From positions 186,001 through 250,000 of the forward strand of contig NZ_JACOON010000004.1 in the NCBI RefSeq assembly GCF_014287795.1: DNA of 64,000 nt. Reading direction: 5' to 3'. A program made the translations under genes and the position numbers. The notes under the pieces are model-generated. The model was not told where the DNA came from. It saw only the letters and a program-made list of their open reading frames with translations, and ran no database searches. Positions 39,351-48,462 of the stretch are shown here, piece after piece. How positions within the stretch are numbered: position 1 is the first letter of the stretch; each line of letters opens with the position of its first letter. The stretch is from Christensenella tenuis. Its GTDB lineage: Bacteria > Bacillota > Clostridia > Christensenellales > Christensenellaceae.

Positions 39351-41267
39351 TTGAATCACGAAAACGAACATTATGACGAAAGCCAGATACAGATTTTAGA
39401 AGGGCTTGAGCCTGTCCGCAAACGGCCGGGCATGTATATCGGCTCTACCGACCTGCGCGGGCTGCACCACTTGGTGTATGAAATTGTGGATAACTCCATC
39501 GACGAAGCGATGGCCGGTTTCTGTACGGATATTTACGTGGGCATCGAGGAAGACGGCAGCGTTTACGTGCGCGACAACGGACGCGGCATCCCGGTGGGGC
39601 TGCATCCGCAGGCGGGCGTTTCCACGCTCGAGGTGGCGCTGACCATGCTGCACGCGGGCGGTAAGTTCGGCGGCGACGGCTATAAGGTTTCGGGCGGCCT
39701 GCACGGCGTGGGCGTTTCCGTCGTCAACGCGCTTTCCAAAAAATTGGTGGCGACGGTCCGCCGCGAAGGCAAGGTGCACCGCCAGGAATTTTCGCGTGGG
39801 GAGCGCATGTCGGACCTCGAAGTTGTGGGTTCCTGCCCGGAAGAGGAAACGGGCACGGAAATCCGTTTCTGGCCGGATCCTGAAATCTTTGAGGATGTGA
39901 ACTTTGTCTATGATACGCTGCGCATACGCCTGCGCGAAATGGCGTTCCTCAATAAGGGCATTTCCATTACGCTCGAGGATTTGCGCGGCGAAAAACCCGT
40001 AAAGCACGTGTATTGCTATGAAGGCGGCATCAAATCGTTTGTGCAATACCTCAATAAAAACAAAAACCCGATCTTTGAAGAACCGGTCTATTTCTGCGCG
40101 GAAAAAGGCACGTCGATCGTGGAAGTCGCCATGCAGTACAACGAAGGGTACGCGGAAAATATATTCTCGTTTGCAAACAACATTTCCACGCATGAGGGCG
40201 GCACGCACCTGAACGGATTTAAAAACGCGCTGACCCGCGTGGTAAACGACTATGCAAAGCGGATGAAGCTGGTAAAGGAAAACGAGCCTTCCCTTTCGGG
40301 CGAAGATATCCGCGAGGGATTGACGGCCATTATCAGCGTCAAACTCACGGAGCCGCAGTTTGAAGGGCAAACCAAAACCAAGCTTGGGAACAGCGAAATG
40401 CGGGCGCTGACGGACAGCACCGTCGCGGAGGGGCTTAACACGTTCCTCGAGGAGAACCCGTCGACCGCAAAGGTCATTGTGGATAAATGCCTGACGGCGA
40501 AACGCGCGCGCGAAGCGGCGAAAAAGGCGCGGGAGCTGACCCGCCGGAAAACGGCGCTTGAATCCGCTTCCCTGCCCGGCAAGCTGGCGGACTGTTCGGA
40601 AAAAGACGCGAGCAAATGTGAAATTTTCATCGTAGAGGGAGACAGCGCGGGCGGCAGCGCAAAGCAGGGGCGCGACAGGAAATTTCAGGCGATCCTGCCG
40701 CTGCGCGGGAAAATATTGAATGTGGAAAAGGCGCGCCACGACCGCGCACTGGCAAACGCGGAAATCAAAGCCATGATTACCGCCTTCGGCGCGGGCATGA
40801 GCGAAGATTTCGATGTGGAAAAACTGCGGTACCACAAGATCATCTGTATGACGGACGCCGACGTGGACGGAAGCCATATCAGGATCCTGCTGCTGACATT
40901 CTTCTACCGCTATATGCGGCCGCTGATCGAGAACGGATATGTATATATCGCGCAGCCGCCGCTTTATAAGGTGAGCAAAAAGGGAACGGAAGATAAATAC
41001 CTGTATACGGACGAAGCGCTGCAGGAGTACCTGAAGGAAGTGGGCGACGGCGCGGCGATCCAGCGCTATAAGGGCCTGGGCGAAATGAACCCCGAACAGT
41101 TGTGGGAAACGACGATGAACCCGGAAACACGCACGCTTTTGCAGGTAGATATGGATAATGCCATCGAGGTGGAGGAAACCTTCTCGATCTTAATGGGAGA
41201 CAGCGTGGAACCGCGCAAGGAGTTCATTGAGGAGAATGCGAAGCTGGTGGCAAATCTCGACATCTAG
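39351..41267 (+). CDS. gyrB: DNA gyrase subunit B
   Basis: A 638-residue GHKL ATPase/TOPRIM protein. Features are LEPVRKRPGMYIGSTDLRGLHHLVYEIVDNSIDEA, GGLHGVGVSVVNALS, EGDSAGGSAKQGRDRKFQAILPLRGKILNVEKA and DADVDGSHI of TOPRIM, ending with PETRTLLQVDM. With GyrA it introduces negative supercoils. The start is TTG with GAGGG upstream. remB precedes it by 29 nt. Confidence 0.97.
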   Translation: MNHENEHYDESQIQILEGLEPVRKRPGMYIGSTDLRGLHHLVYEIVDNSIDEAMAGFCTDIYVGIEEDGSVYVRDNGRGIPVGLHPQAGVSTLEVALTMLHAGGKFGGDGYKVSGGLHGVGVSVVNALSKKLVATVRREGKVHRQEFSRGERMSDLEVVGSCPEEETGTEIRFWPDPEIFEDVNFVYDTLRIRLREMAFLNKGISITLEDLRGEKPVKHVYCYEGGIKSFVQYLNKNKNPIFEEPVYFCAEKGTSIVEVAMQYNEGYAENIFSFANNISTHEGGTHLNGFKNALTRVVNDYAKRMKLVKENEPSLSGEDIREGLTAIISVKLTEPQFEGQTKTKLGNSEMRALTDSTVAEGLNTFLEENPSTAKVIVDKCLTAKRAREAAKKARELTRRKTALESASLPGKLADCSEKDASKCEIFIVEGDSAGGSAKQGRDRKFQAILPLRGKILNVEKARHDRALANAEIKAMITAFGAGMSEDFDVEKLRYHKIICMTDADVDGSHIRILLLTFFYRYMRPLIENGYVYIAQPPLYKVSKKGTEDKYLYTDEALQEYLKEVGDGAAIQRYKGLGEMNPEQLWETTMNPETRTLLQVDMDNAIEVEETFSILMGDSVEPRKEFIEENAKLVANLDI

Positions 41268-41502
41268 CGCCGCCCCGCGCCCGGTTTGTCCAGCCTGGCG
41301 CAAGCGTCAAGCCGCCCGTTTTCGGGCGGCCGCTCCCTTGCCCCGCGAAATGCGCCGCACTTGGGTTTCGCAAGAGCCCCGGCGCCTTGCGCCGGCTTTC
41401 GCTTTTGCGTATGGTGCCCATTAGATGTGAAGGTACAGGGACTTCCGGGTGGAAACCCGGGAAAGATTGACAGCAACTTATATTTAACAAGAGGTAAAAA
41501 TA
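41268..41502. other. 235-bp gyrB-gyrA spacer with strong hairpins
   Basis: The hairpins are GCCGCCCG-tttt-CGGGCGGC (41311-41330), CCGGCGC-ctt-GCGCCGG (41379-41395, followed by CTTTCGCTTTTG) and CCGGGT-GGAA-ACCCGG (about 41444-41459). They may attenuate gyrA or protect the gyrB 3' end. No ORF was seen. Confidence 0.5.
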
Positions 41503-44019
41503 GTGGAAACACCCATAAACAGCATTGTGCCCGTCGACCTGAATAAAGAGATGCAAAAATCGTTCATCGCATATGCGATGGCGGTTATCATCAACCGCGC
41601 GCTGCCGGATGTGCGCGACGGCTTAAAGCCGGTGCACAGGCGTATTTTGTATTCGATGAGCGAACTGAATATGTATCCGGATAAGCCGTACCGTAAAAGC
41701 GCGCGTCTGGTGGGCGACGTGCTCGGTAAATACCATCCGCACGGCGATACGGCGGTTTACGACGCGATGGTCCGTCTCGCGCAGGACTTTTCCATCCGGT
41801 ATCCGCTGGTGGACGGACACGGAAACTTCGGTTCGGTGGACGGGGACGGCGCGGCCGCCATGCGTTATACAGAGTCGAGGATGTCGAAGCTTACGCTCGA
41901 GCTTTTGCGCGATATTGATAAGGACACGGTGGATTTCTATCCGAACTTTGATGAGACGCTGGAGCAGCCTGCCGTGCTTCCCGCGCGCTTCCCCAACCTG
42001 TTGGTGAACGGCACGGGCGGCATCGCCGTTGGTATGGCGACGAACATTCCCCCGCATAATATGGGCGAGGCGATCGACGCGACCATCGCGCTGATGGATA
42101 ATCCGGATATTTCGATGGAAGAGCTGATCGACATTATTCCCGGGCCGGATTTCCCCACGGGCGGCATCATTATGGGTGTTTCGGGCATCCGCGAGGCTTA
42201 TAAGACGGGACGCGGGCGCATCCGTGTACGCGCGAAAACAGAGATCGAGAAACACGGGGAAGACCGCGAACGCATTATCGTCACGGAAATCCCATACCAG
42301 GTCAATAAGGCAACGCTGGTGGAAAAAATTGCGGAGCTCGTGCGCGACAAGCGCATCGACGGCATTTCCGACCTGCGCGACGAGTCGGATAAATCCGGCA
42401 TGCGCATTGTGATCGAACTGAAGCGCAACGCCAATGCCAATGTGGTTTTGAATCACCTTTACAAACATACGCAAATGCAGGACACGTTTGGCGTCATCAT
42501 GCTGGCCCTTGTGGACGGCGAGCCGCGCGTGCTGAATTTAAAGCAGGTTCTCGAATATTATGTGGAACACCAGAAGGACGTGATCGTGCGCCGCACGAAG
42601 TTCGAACTGGAAAAGGCAAAGAAGCGCGCCCATATTTTAGAAGGCCTGATTATCGCGCTTGACAACATCGATGAAATCGTAAACCTGATCCGAAGCTCGG
42701 CAGACGCGGCAACCGCGCGCGCGGCCCTCATAGGGCGTTTCGGCCTTACGGAAATCCAGGCGCAGGCCATCCTCGATATGCGTTTGCAACGGCTGACCGG
42801 CCTCGAACGCGATAAGATCGAAGCGGAATACAAGGAAGTCCAGGAGCGTATCGCTTACTATAATTCCGTGCTTTCCACGCCGCAGATGGTCATTGACATC
42901 ATCAAGAAAGACCTGATGGAAATCCGCGGGAAGTTCTCGGACGCCCGCCGCACGGAAATCACCTTTGATGAGGACGATATCGATATCGACGAGCTCATCG
43001 CCCGTGAGGACATGGTGGTGACGCTCACGCATTACGGCTATGTGAAGCGCATCAGCCTCGAGACCTACCGCGCGCAGAAACGCGGAGGCAAGGGCGTGAC
43101 GGCGATGTCTACGCGGGAGGAAGATTTTGCGGAGCAGGTGTTCATCACGTGTACGCACAACCAGCTTTTGTTCTTTACGAACAAGGGCAAGGTTTATATG
43201 AAGAAATGCTACCAGATCCCGGAGGCGGGCAGGACGGCAAAAGGCACGGCCATCGTGAATATGCTGAATCTCGACCCGGACGAAAAGGTGTCGGCGGTTT
43301 TCCCGATCGAATCGGAGGCAGGGAAGGATTCCAACCTTGTGATCGTAACGCGCGGCGGCGTTATCAAGAAAACGCCGTTCAGCGAATATTCCAATATCCG
43401 GCAGAACGGCCTCAAGGCTGTGAATCTGCGGGAGGACGACGAGCTGATTTCCGTCATGGAGACGGATGGCGGAAAGGATATCATTGTCGGAACGCGGGAC
43501 GGCATGTCCATCATCTTCAGCGAAGAGGATGTGCGGCCGATGGGCCGCGTCTCGACGGGGGTGCGCGCCATCAAGCTCCGCCCCGGCGATGAAGTGGTGT
43601 CCGCGTGTATCTGCGAAAGGGACCAGCAGGTGCTCGTGATTACGGAGAAAGGCTACGGCAAACGCACGAATGCGGAGGAATACCGCCTGCAAACGCGCGG
43701 CGGCATCGGCCTGAAATCCATGAATATCACGGAAAAAACAGGCAAGATGTGCGGCCTGCTCATCGTGGACGGCACGGAGGACATCATGCTGATAAGCGAC
43801 GCGGGCATCGTAATCCGCATGAGCGTAGGCGAAATTTCGCTTATTGGGCGTTCGACGCAGGGCGTGCGCGTGATGCGTGTGGATGACGATACCAAGGTAG
43901 TATGCGTGGCGAAGATCGTGGAGTCGGAGGAAGACGAAACGGAAGATACGGCCGGCTGCGGCTGCGCCGCGGAAGACAGCACGGCGGCGGAGACGGACAG
44001 CGCTACGGAACAGGAATAA
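41503..44019 (+). CDS. gyrA: DNA gyrase subunit A
   Basis: An 838-residue protein. The catalytic Tyr is Y122 (AMRYTESRMSKL). The quinolone-determining region is GKYHPHGDTAVYDAMVR with T83 and D87 (E. coli numbering coincides). The gyrase-specific box is QKRGGKG, and a six-bladed C-terminal pinwheel wraps DNA. The last 28 residues are acidic with a CGC motif. The start is GTG, with AAGAGGT upstream. A terminator follows the stop. Confidence 0.97.
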   Translation: METPINSIVPVDLNKEMQKSFIAYAMAVIINRALPDVRDGLKPVHRRILYSMSELNMYPDKPYRKSARLVGDVLGKYHPHGDTAVYDAMVRLAQDFSIRYPLVDGHGNFGSVDGDGAAAMRYTESRMSKLTLELLRDIDKDTVDFYPNFDETLEQPAVLPARFPNLLVNGTGGIAVGMATNIPPHNMGEAIDATIALMDNPDISMEELIDIIPGPDFPTGGIIMGVSGIREAYKTGRGRIRVRAKTEIEKHGEDRERIIVTEIPYQVNKATLVEKIAELVRDKRIDGISDLRDESDKSGMRIVIELKRNANANVVLNHLYKHTQMQDTFGVIMLALVDGEPRVLNLKQVLEYYVEHQKDVIVRRTKFELEKAKKRAHILEGLIIALDNIDEIVNLIRSSADAATARAALIGRFGLTEIQAQAILDMRLQRLTGLERDKIEAEYKEVQERIAYYNSVLSTPQMVIDIIKKDLMEIRGKFSDARRTEITFDEDDIDIDELIAREDMVVTLTHYGYVKRISLETYRAQKRGGKGVTAMSTREEDFAEQVFITCTHNQLLFFTNKGKVYMKKCYQIPEAGRTAKGTAIVNMLNLDPDEKVSAVFPIESEAGKDSNLVIVTRGGVIKKTPFSEYSNIRQNGLKAVNLREDDELISVMETDGGKDIIVGTRDGMSIIFSEEDVRPMGRVSTGVRAIKLRPGDEVVSACICERDQQVLVITEKGYGKRTNAEEYRLQTRGGIGLKSMNITEKTGKMCGLLIVDGTEDIMLISDAGIVIRMSVGEISLIGRSTQGVRVMRVDDDTKVVCVAKIVESEEDETEDTAGCGCAAEDSTAAETDSATEQE

Positions 44020-44033
44020 AAGAAAATACAAAC

Positions 44034-44059
44034 AAAGGCACGGTTTTCCGCGCCTTTTC
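44034..44059 (+). terminator. Terminator after gyrA
   Basis: AAAGGCACGG-TTTT-CCGCGCCTTT, a 10-bp stem with one A-C mismatch, then TC; 14 nt past the gyrA stop. Confidence 0.6.
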
Positions 44060-44118
44060 TATCGAAAGCGAAAGGCCGTTTCCTGCAACACAAATTTTTA
44101 AGGAAGAGGAATTTCAAA

Positions 44119-44667
44119 ATGACGGAAAAAGAGAAAATGCTGCGCGGAGAGCTTTATGACGCTTCGGATGCGCAGCTGCGGGCGGAACACGGGCGGGCAC
44201 TTCGCCTGTGCAAAGAATATAACGACGCCGACCCGCTTGACGAGGCGGCGCTTGGCCGCATTCTCCGGATCCTTACGAACGTAGCCGGAGAAATTACGAT
44301 CAAGCAGCCGGTTCATTTTGATTATGGCAGCAATACCTACTTCGGCGGCAATGTATTTGTCAATTATGGGCTGAACGTACTCGACGTATGCAAGGTGGAA
44401 ATCGGCAGCGGAGTGCAGATTGGGCCGGGCGTGCAGATCGTTACAGCCACACATCCCATAGATCCCGGGGAACGGGCTTCCGGCCTCGAGTATGGAAAGC
44501 CGGTGACGATTGGCGATTCTGTATGGCTGGGGGCGGGCGTGATCGTTTGCCCGGGCGTCACCATTGGCGAAAATACGACGATTGGCGCGGGCAGTGTCGT
44601 TACCAAAGATATTCCCGCAAATTGCGTGGCCGTGGGCAACCCGTGCCGCGTGCTCAAAAAGCTGTAA
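44119..44667 (+). CDS. Sugar O-acetyltransferase (maltose/galactoside acetyltransferase-like)
   Basis: A 182-residue left-handed beta-helix enzyme. The N-terminal maltose-acetyltransferase region is MTEKEKMLRGELYDASDAQLRAE. Hexapeptide repeats follow (IGSGVQIGPGVQIVTATHPI, IGDSVWLGAGVIVCPGVTIGENTTIGAGSVVTKDIP), ending with NPCRVLKKL. The catalytic His is in TATHPID. It acetylates a sugar with acetyl-CoA; the physiological substrate of this family is often unclear. GAGGAAT lies upstream of the ATG. Confidence 0.9.
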   Translation: MTEKEKMLRGELYDASDAQLRAEHGRALRLCKEYNDADPLDEAALGRILRILTNVAGEITIKQPVHFDYGSNTYFGGNVFVNYGLNVLDVCKVEIGSGVQIGPGVQIVTATHPIDPGERASGLEYGKPVTIGDSVWLGAGVIVCPGVTIGENTTIGAGSVVTKDIPANCVAVGNPCRVLKKL

Positions 44668-44676
44668 GGATTTATT

Positions 44677-44716
44677 GCAAAAAGCCATCCGTCCATATGG
44701 ACGGATGGCTTTTTGC
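44677..44716. terminator. Bidirectional terminator, 40-bp palindrome
   Basis: Perfectly palindromic (arms begin GCAAAAAGCCATCCGTCCAT), giving a long stem with A and T runs at its base. It serves the convergent acetyltransferase and MATE genes. Confidence 0.85.
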
Positions 44717-44737
44717 CCGGCCGGCCTAGCAGGTGAG

Positions 44738-46144
44738 CTATCCCTGCTCTGTGCAAAGCGCCGCTTCCTGTTCGCGCGCGTGTTGGCAGGTGAGATGCCT
44801 GAGTTCAAAGAGCGCGAGCACAAGGGCGATCAGGAAGGATACGGCGTCCGCAACCGGCCCCGCCCATAAAACGCCGTCGAGGCCGATAAAAACGGGAAGG
44901 ATGAGGGTCGCGGGGACGAGCACCAAAATCTGGCGCGACAGGGTGACAACCGCCGCCTTCACCGGTTTGCCGATGGACTGGAAGAAGATGCCCGTCACAG
45001 TTTGGAATCCGGAAAGAATGCACAGCATCAGGAAGATGCGGAAGCTCTTCTGCGCGAATTCGTTATACAGGGCGTCCTCGGAACCGAAGAGGTTGATGAT
45101 GCCCTGCGGGAAAAACTGGAACAGGACGAACCCCACGGCGGCAACCGCAGTCGCGCAGCCGATGGCAAGCAGGTAGGCCTTTTTCACCCGAAGGAAATTG
45201 CGTGCCCCGTAGTTGAAGCCGACAATCGGCTGCGCGCCGATGCCAAAACCAACCATGAAAGCGAGCAATATCTGGTAAACCTTCATTACGATGCCGAACG
45301 CGGCAAGGGGAATATCGGGGCCGTAAACGGACGCCGCGCCGTATTGCACGATCATGTTGTTGGAAACAAGGATGGAGACCGTGACGGCGACCTGCGTGAT
45401 AAAACTGGAAACGCCATATCCCATCACCGTCTTTGCCGTACCGGCGGACAGCTTCATATCCCTGCGGGAAACGCGGAGGACCTTTGGCCTGCGCAGGTAA
45501 AGCACGCTAATCAGGAGGGTAATGATCTGGCCGAGAATCGTCGCGAGCGCCGCGCCCTCCACGCCCCACCCGCAGATGAAGATGAAGACCGGGTCGAGTA
45601 TGGTGTTGGTGACGGCCCCGGCGATCATTGAGATCATGGCCACCCTAGGGCTGCCCTCGGCGCGGATGCACGAGTTGAGGCCCGTGCCGATCATCACGAA
45701 GGGAAACCCGAGGACAATAATTTTCCCATAATCGAGCGCATAGGGCAGGGAATTTTCCGTTGCGCCGAACAGGCGCGCGAGCGGTTCGAGGAAAAAAATG
45801 CCGAGCAGCAAAAACGCCACGCCGAAAACGACCAGCAGCGTCAGCGCGTTGCCCACGCCCCGCTGCGCCTGGTCTTTGCGTCCCTCGCCGAGCTTCAGGC
45901 TCAGGTAGGCCGCCGCGCCGTCGCCGACGAGCAGGGAAAAAGCGAGCACAATAACGGTCAGCGGAAAGATCACGTTGGTTGCGGCATTGCCGAGATAGCC
46001 CACGCCCTGGCCGATAAAAATCTGGTCTACGATATTATACAGCGCATTCACCAGAAGTGAAATGACGCTTGGAACCGCGTATTTCATCACCAACCTGCCG
46101 ATTGGCGCGGTACCCAAAAGCTTTGTTTCCGATGTTGTATCCAT
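44738..46144 (-). CDS. MATE family efflux transporter
   Basis: A 468-residue protein with about 12 helices: LGTAPIGRLVMKYAVPSVISLLVNALYNIVDQIFIGQGVG at the N-terminus, GSPRVAMISMIAGAVTNTILDPVFIF, and GFGIGAQPIVGFNYGARN in the second half, which are MATE signatures. It is about as long as, but clearly distinct from, the 9545 gene. It is divergently transcribed from a MarR gene; its promoter (TTGACT-17-TATAAT) carries operator dyads just downstream, so it is likely repressed by that MarR protein. Confidence 0.9.
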   Translation of the reverse strand: MDTTSETKLLGTAPIGRLVMKYAVPSVISLLVNALYNIVDQIFIGQGVGYLGNAATNVIFPLTVIVLAFSLLVGDGAAAYLSLKLGEGRKDQAQRGVGNALTLLVVFGVAFLLLGIFFLEPLARLFGATENSLPYALDYGKIIVLGFPFVMIGTGLNSCIRAEGSPRVAMISMIAGAVTNTILDPVFIFICGWGVEGAALATILGQIITLLISVLYLRRPKVLRVSRRDMKLSAGTAKTVMGYGVSSFITQVAVTVSILVSNNMIVQYGAASVYGPDIPLAAFGIVMKVYQILLAFMVGFGIGAQPIVGFNYGARNFLRVKKAYLLAIGCATAVAAVGFVLFQFFPQGIINLFGSEDALYNEFAQKSFRIFLMLCILSGFQTVTGIFFQSIGKPVKAAVVTLSRQILVLVPATLILPVFIGLDGVLWAGPVADAVSFLIALVLALFELRHLTCQHAREQEAALCTEQG

Positions 46145-46165
46145 ACCTCTTCAAACTCCTTTATA

Positions 46166-46225
46166 GTTGCCTGGGCAACCTTTATTCCAGAACAAGGGGC
46201 AACCAATTAGTTGCCCATGCAACTA
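46166..46225 (-). promoter_or_regulatory. Cluster of marO-like operators upstream of the MATE gene
   Basis: Three overlapping or neighbouring dyads built on GTTGCC: GTTGCC-TG-GGCAAC (46166-46179), GGGCAAC-CAATTA-GTTGCCC (46197-46216) and TAGTTGC-CCAT-GCAACTA (46208-46225). The first contains TTGCCTGGGCAA, the core of the E. coli MarR site. The third begins right after the -10. Confidence 0.75.
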
Positions 46226-46253
46226 TTATAATGCGGAGAAAATTGCAAGTCAA
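46225..46253 (-). promoter_or_regulatory. Promoter of the MATE gene
   Basis: On the minus strand: TTGACT (46248-46253), 17-nt spacer, TATAAT (46225-46230). Confidence 0.8.
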
Positions 46254-46268
46254 GTGTTTTTTGGGTAT

Positions 46269-46297
46269 TTGACAGCGCGGCCCGGGGCGCTTAAAAT
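46269..46297 (+). promoter_or_regulatory. Promoter of the divergent MarR gene
   Basis: TTGACA (46269-46274), 17-nt GC-rich spacer, TAAAAT (46292-46297), 72 nt before the ATG. It is not overlapped by the dyads, so the regulator may not be strongly autorepressed. Confidence 0.75.
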
Positions 46298-46368
46298 GGG
46301 AAGCGTCGGCAGGCCTGTGCGCTGCCGGACCGGCTACGGCAGACGTTTGCCTTGAAGGGGGAAGGGAT

Positions 46369-46779
46369 ATGCGGGAACTTGCAAAAAAGCTTTCAATCCT
46401 GTCACGGAGGTCGGGAATCCACCTCGACCGGAAATTAAAGGACCTCGGGCTGACCCGGGGGCAGCTTGTGTACCTGATGTGCATCTGCGACCACGAGGGA
46501 ATGTCGCAGGAACAACTCTCAGAGGAGCTGTGGATCAATAAAGGCGCGGTTGCACGCGCGGTCCGCAGATTTGAAGAAGACGGCTATATTACGCGCATCG
46601 TATCCAAAAAGGACAGGAGGCAATATGGCCTTTATCCAACGGAAAAAACGAAGCGTGCCTACCACACGATCCGCACAGTTGAGGCAGAGTGGGAGGGCTA
46701 TATGACGCGGAACCTTTCCGCGGAGGAAAAAAAGACGCTCGATGCGCTGCTTGAAAAGCTGCTCGACGACGTGGAATAA
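46369..46779 (+). CDS. MarR family transcriptional regulator
   Basis: A 136-residue winged-helix protein: RELAKKLSILSRRSGIHLDRKLKDLGLTRGQLVYLMCICDHEGMSQEQLSEELWINKGAVARAVRRFEEDGYITRIVSKKDRRQYGLYPTEKT in standard MarR order (given as description of helices 1-5, HTH and wing). It is divergent from a MATE exporter with marO-like dyads in the shared 224-bp spacer, and is thus probably a drug-sensing repressor of that pump. GGGGAAGGG precedes the ATG. Confidence 0.85.
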   Translation: MRELAKKLSILSRRSGIHLDRKLKDLGLTRGQLVYLMCICDHEGMSQEQLSEELWINKGAVARAVRRFEEDGYITRIVSKKDRRQYGLYPTEKTKRAYHTIRTVEAEWEGYMTRNLSAEEKKTLDALLEKLLDDVE

Positions 46780-46849
46780 CGTTGTGCCCGTTTTGGGGCG
46801 CTGGCAGGCAGGAGCGGACTTGGCGTTTCCGGAGGCGAACAAGGGCGGG

Positions 46850-47378
46850 CTTCCGGGCCTCTCTGCACCGCTAGTTACAGTGTTGGCAACGGCGGCTGTT
46901 ACGCTGCATGCCTACCGGCGCAGGCGCGTAAAAAGCAAGGCGCGCAAGACGCCTATAGCCGAGGAAAGCACTACCGGTGGCGGGGCTGGTTCTGCCCGTA
47001 TCCTGTGAAGGGATCAATACCGGGTATACTGCCGTATTGGGCGGGGTTGCCGTCCTTGCGGGTTTTAAAAATAAATTCGTGCGAAAGCGGAAAAGCCGGA
47101 GGCAGTGCTTTTCGGGGCGCTTCGGGCGTGCTATCCGGCTTTTTTAGCATCGGCTGGCATACCTGCCGTTCCAGACGGCTGCGGTACAAAATATTTTTAA
47201 GGCCCCGTTGGCTTCAATCAGCGGCATGTGGGATTTTTCCGCTGCCGTTTATATGATTCCCGCGGCGATTGCCGGGAAAACCGCAGGAGGAATGCTTAAC
47301 CGGAAACTCAAAAGCCCGGCGGTACGCGTTTTATTTGCGGCGGCGCTTGCCGCGCGGCCGGATGCGTCTCCCGCAGGG
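46850..47378 (+). pseudogene. Decayed membrane transporter, TauE/SafE-like remnants
   Basis: No intact ORF occupies 46780-47405. Fragments in different plus frames look like pieces of one permease: APLVTVLATAAVTLHAYRRRR near 46880-46930, TGYTAVLGGVAVLAGF near 47020-47070, and the tail AAVYMIPAAIAGKTAGGMLNRKLKSP...VRVLFAAALAA near 47236-47350. The last resembles the C-terminus of sulfite-exporter TauE/SafE proteins. Frame changes and stops between them imply decay. Identification rests on pattern memory only. Confidence 0.35.
47091..47145 (+). terminator. Terminator-like hairpin within the decayed region
   Basis: AAAAGCCGGA and TCCGGCTTTT form a 10-bp stem around a long GC-rich loop, followed by further T. 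It may end the MarR transcript. Confidence 0.45.
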
Positions 47379-47405
47379 AACTGTCCAACACCTGAAAAAG
47401 TTATA

Positions 47406-48221
47406 TTATAGCTTTTTTTGCATCTTTTTGCGGTACTTACCGGGGCTCATGCCCGTAAAACGCTTGAAAATGATGTTAAAATAATTGGCGTTTGGATATC
47501 CGACAAGATTTGAAATTTCAAACACGGTATAGCTCGTCTGTACGAGCAGCTCGGTGGCGATCTTGATGCGCGTCTTAATCAGGTATTGGATCGGTGAGAT
47601 ATCGTATTTTTCTTTGAACAGATGTGCGATATGGAATGGACTGACAAAAAAAACATCAGAAAGGCTGGAAAGCGTAATATTTTTTTCGTAGTTATTTTCA
47701 ATATATTCCTTGATTCCCGAAAGAAGCGACGCAGGTTCGGCGCTTATATCGTTGTCCATTAGCTTGCGCTGCAAAAGAATGAGAAGATATTCCGTGAGCT
47801 TGCCAGCAGCGATCTTGTAATCTGGACGTTTTTCTGATAATTCCCCATGTACCTGTGTGATGATCCCCGTCATGGGTACGGTGGAATTACTGCGCGGAAG
47901 AAGCGTTTCACGCAGGACATAGGGCAAACGGCCCTCCTCCTGTCCGGCATATTGAAAGGACGATAAATAAAGGGTGAGCAGCGTGCACGGATCTTCGCCC
48001 GAAGAAGAAAGCCGGTACGAAAATCCGGGAATCAGGACGATATCGCCGCTCCCAAGGGAATAGGAAATACCGCCAAACCACGCGTTGACATTCCCTTGCT
48101 GTACTAAAACAATCTCTGTCTCCGTGAGGTCCTTGCGTTCTATCTCGAAATTGTTTTTCAGGGTGACCTGGTTTGAGAGTACCTGAGGCGGCCTTACCAA
48201 AATGGGATGGCTTGAATTCAT
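47406..48221 (-). CDS. AraC family regulator with cupin sensor domain
   Basis: A 271-residue protein. The N-terminal half is a cupin-like sensor (IERKDLTETEIVLVQQGNVNAWFGGISYSLGSGDIVLIPGFSYRL). The C-terminal half has two HTH motifs of AraC: ITLSSLSDVFFVSPFHIAHLFKEKYDISPIQYLIKTRI and VFEISNLVGYPNANYFNIIFKRFTGMSPGKYRKK. Such regulators usually activate adjacent sugar operons, so the divergent CUT2 transporter at 48463 onward is the likely target. The ATG at 48221 has AGAGG eight nt upstream. Confidence 0.9.
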   Translation of the reverse strand: MNSSHPILVRPPQVLSNQVTLKNNFEIERKDLTETEIVLVQQGNVNAWFGGISYSLGSGDIVLIPGFSYRLSSSGEDPCTLLTLYLSSFQYAGQEEGRLPYVLRETLLPRSNSTVPMTGIITQVHGELSEKRPDYKIAAGKLTEYLLILLQRKLMDNDISAEPASLLSGIKEYIENNYEKNITLSSLSDVFFVSPFHIAHLFKEKYDISPIQYLIKTRIKIATELLVQTSYTVFEISNLVGYPNANYFNIIFKRFTGMSPGKYRKKMQKKL

Positions 48222-48364
48222 TATTTGCACCTCTTGCTTTGCTACACCATCCTTAATTTAGCATGTGAAAACAGTGAAAAACAACAACTGCACGGAATTG
48301 CGCAATAATCTTGCATTGATTCCACAAGTTTGTTCATATCTGGAAATGCAATATCCCGTTAAAC

Positions 48365-48393
48365 TTGACCATGGGGAAATATCATTATAGTAT
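48365..48393 (+). promoter_or_regulatory. Promoter of the first CUT2 ATPase gene
   Basis: TTGACC (48365-48370), 17-nt spacer, TAGTAT (48388-48393). The TATAGTAT motif is repeated directly just downstream (48385-48404). Confidence 0.7.
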
Positions 48394-48462
48394 GACTATA
48401 GTATATAGGAAACAGGTGCCGGTATGTATTAAAATCGCGGCGCATAAAAGGGAGATGCAAAA

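Noticed and set aside
39485..40486. TGTGGATAA DnaA boxes inside gyrB (39485-39493 and 40478-40486)
   Set aside because: The first encodes the invariant VDNS motif of GyrB and the second a VDK codon run; they are explained by protein sequence and lie far from the origin gap.
41467..41485. TTGACA before gyrA as a promoter
   Set aside because: No -10 at 16-18 nt; the TATATT found is only 7 nt away, so it is not a functional spacing.
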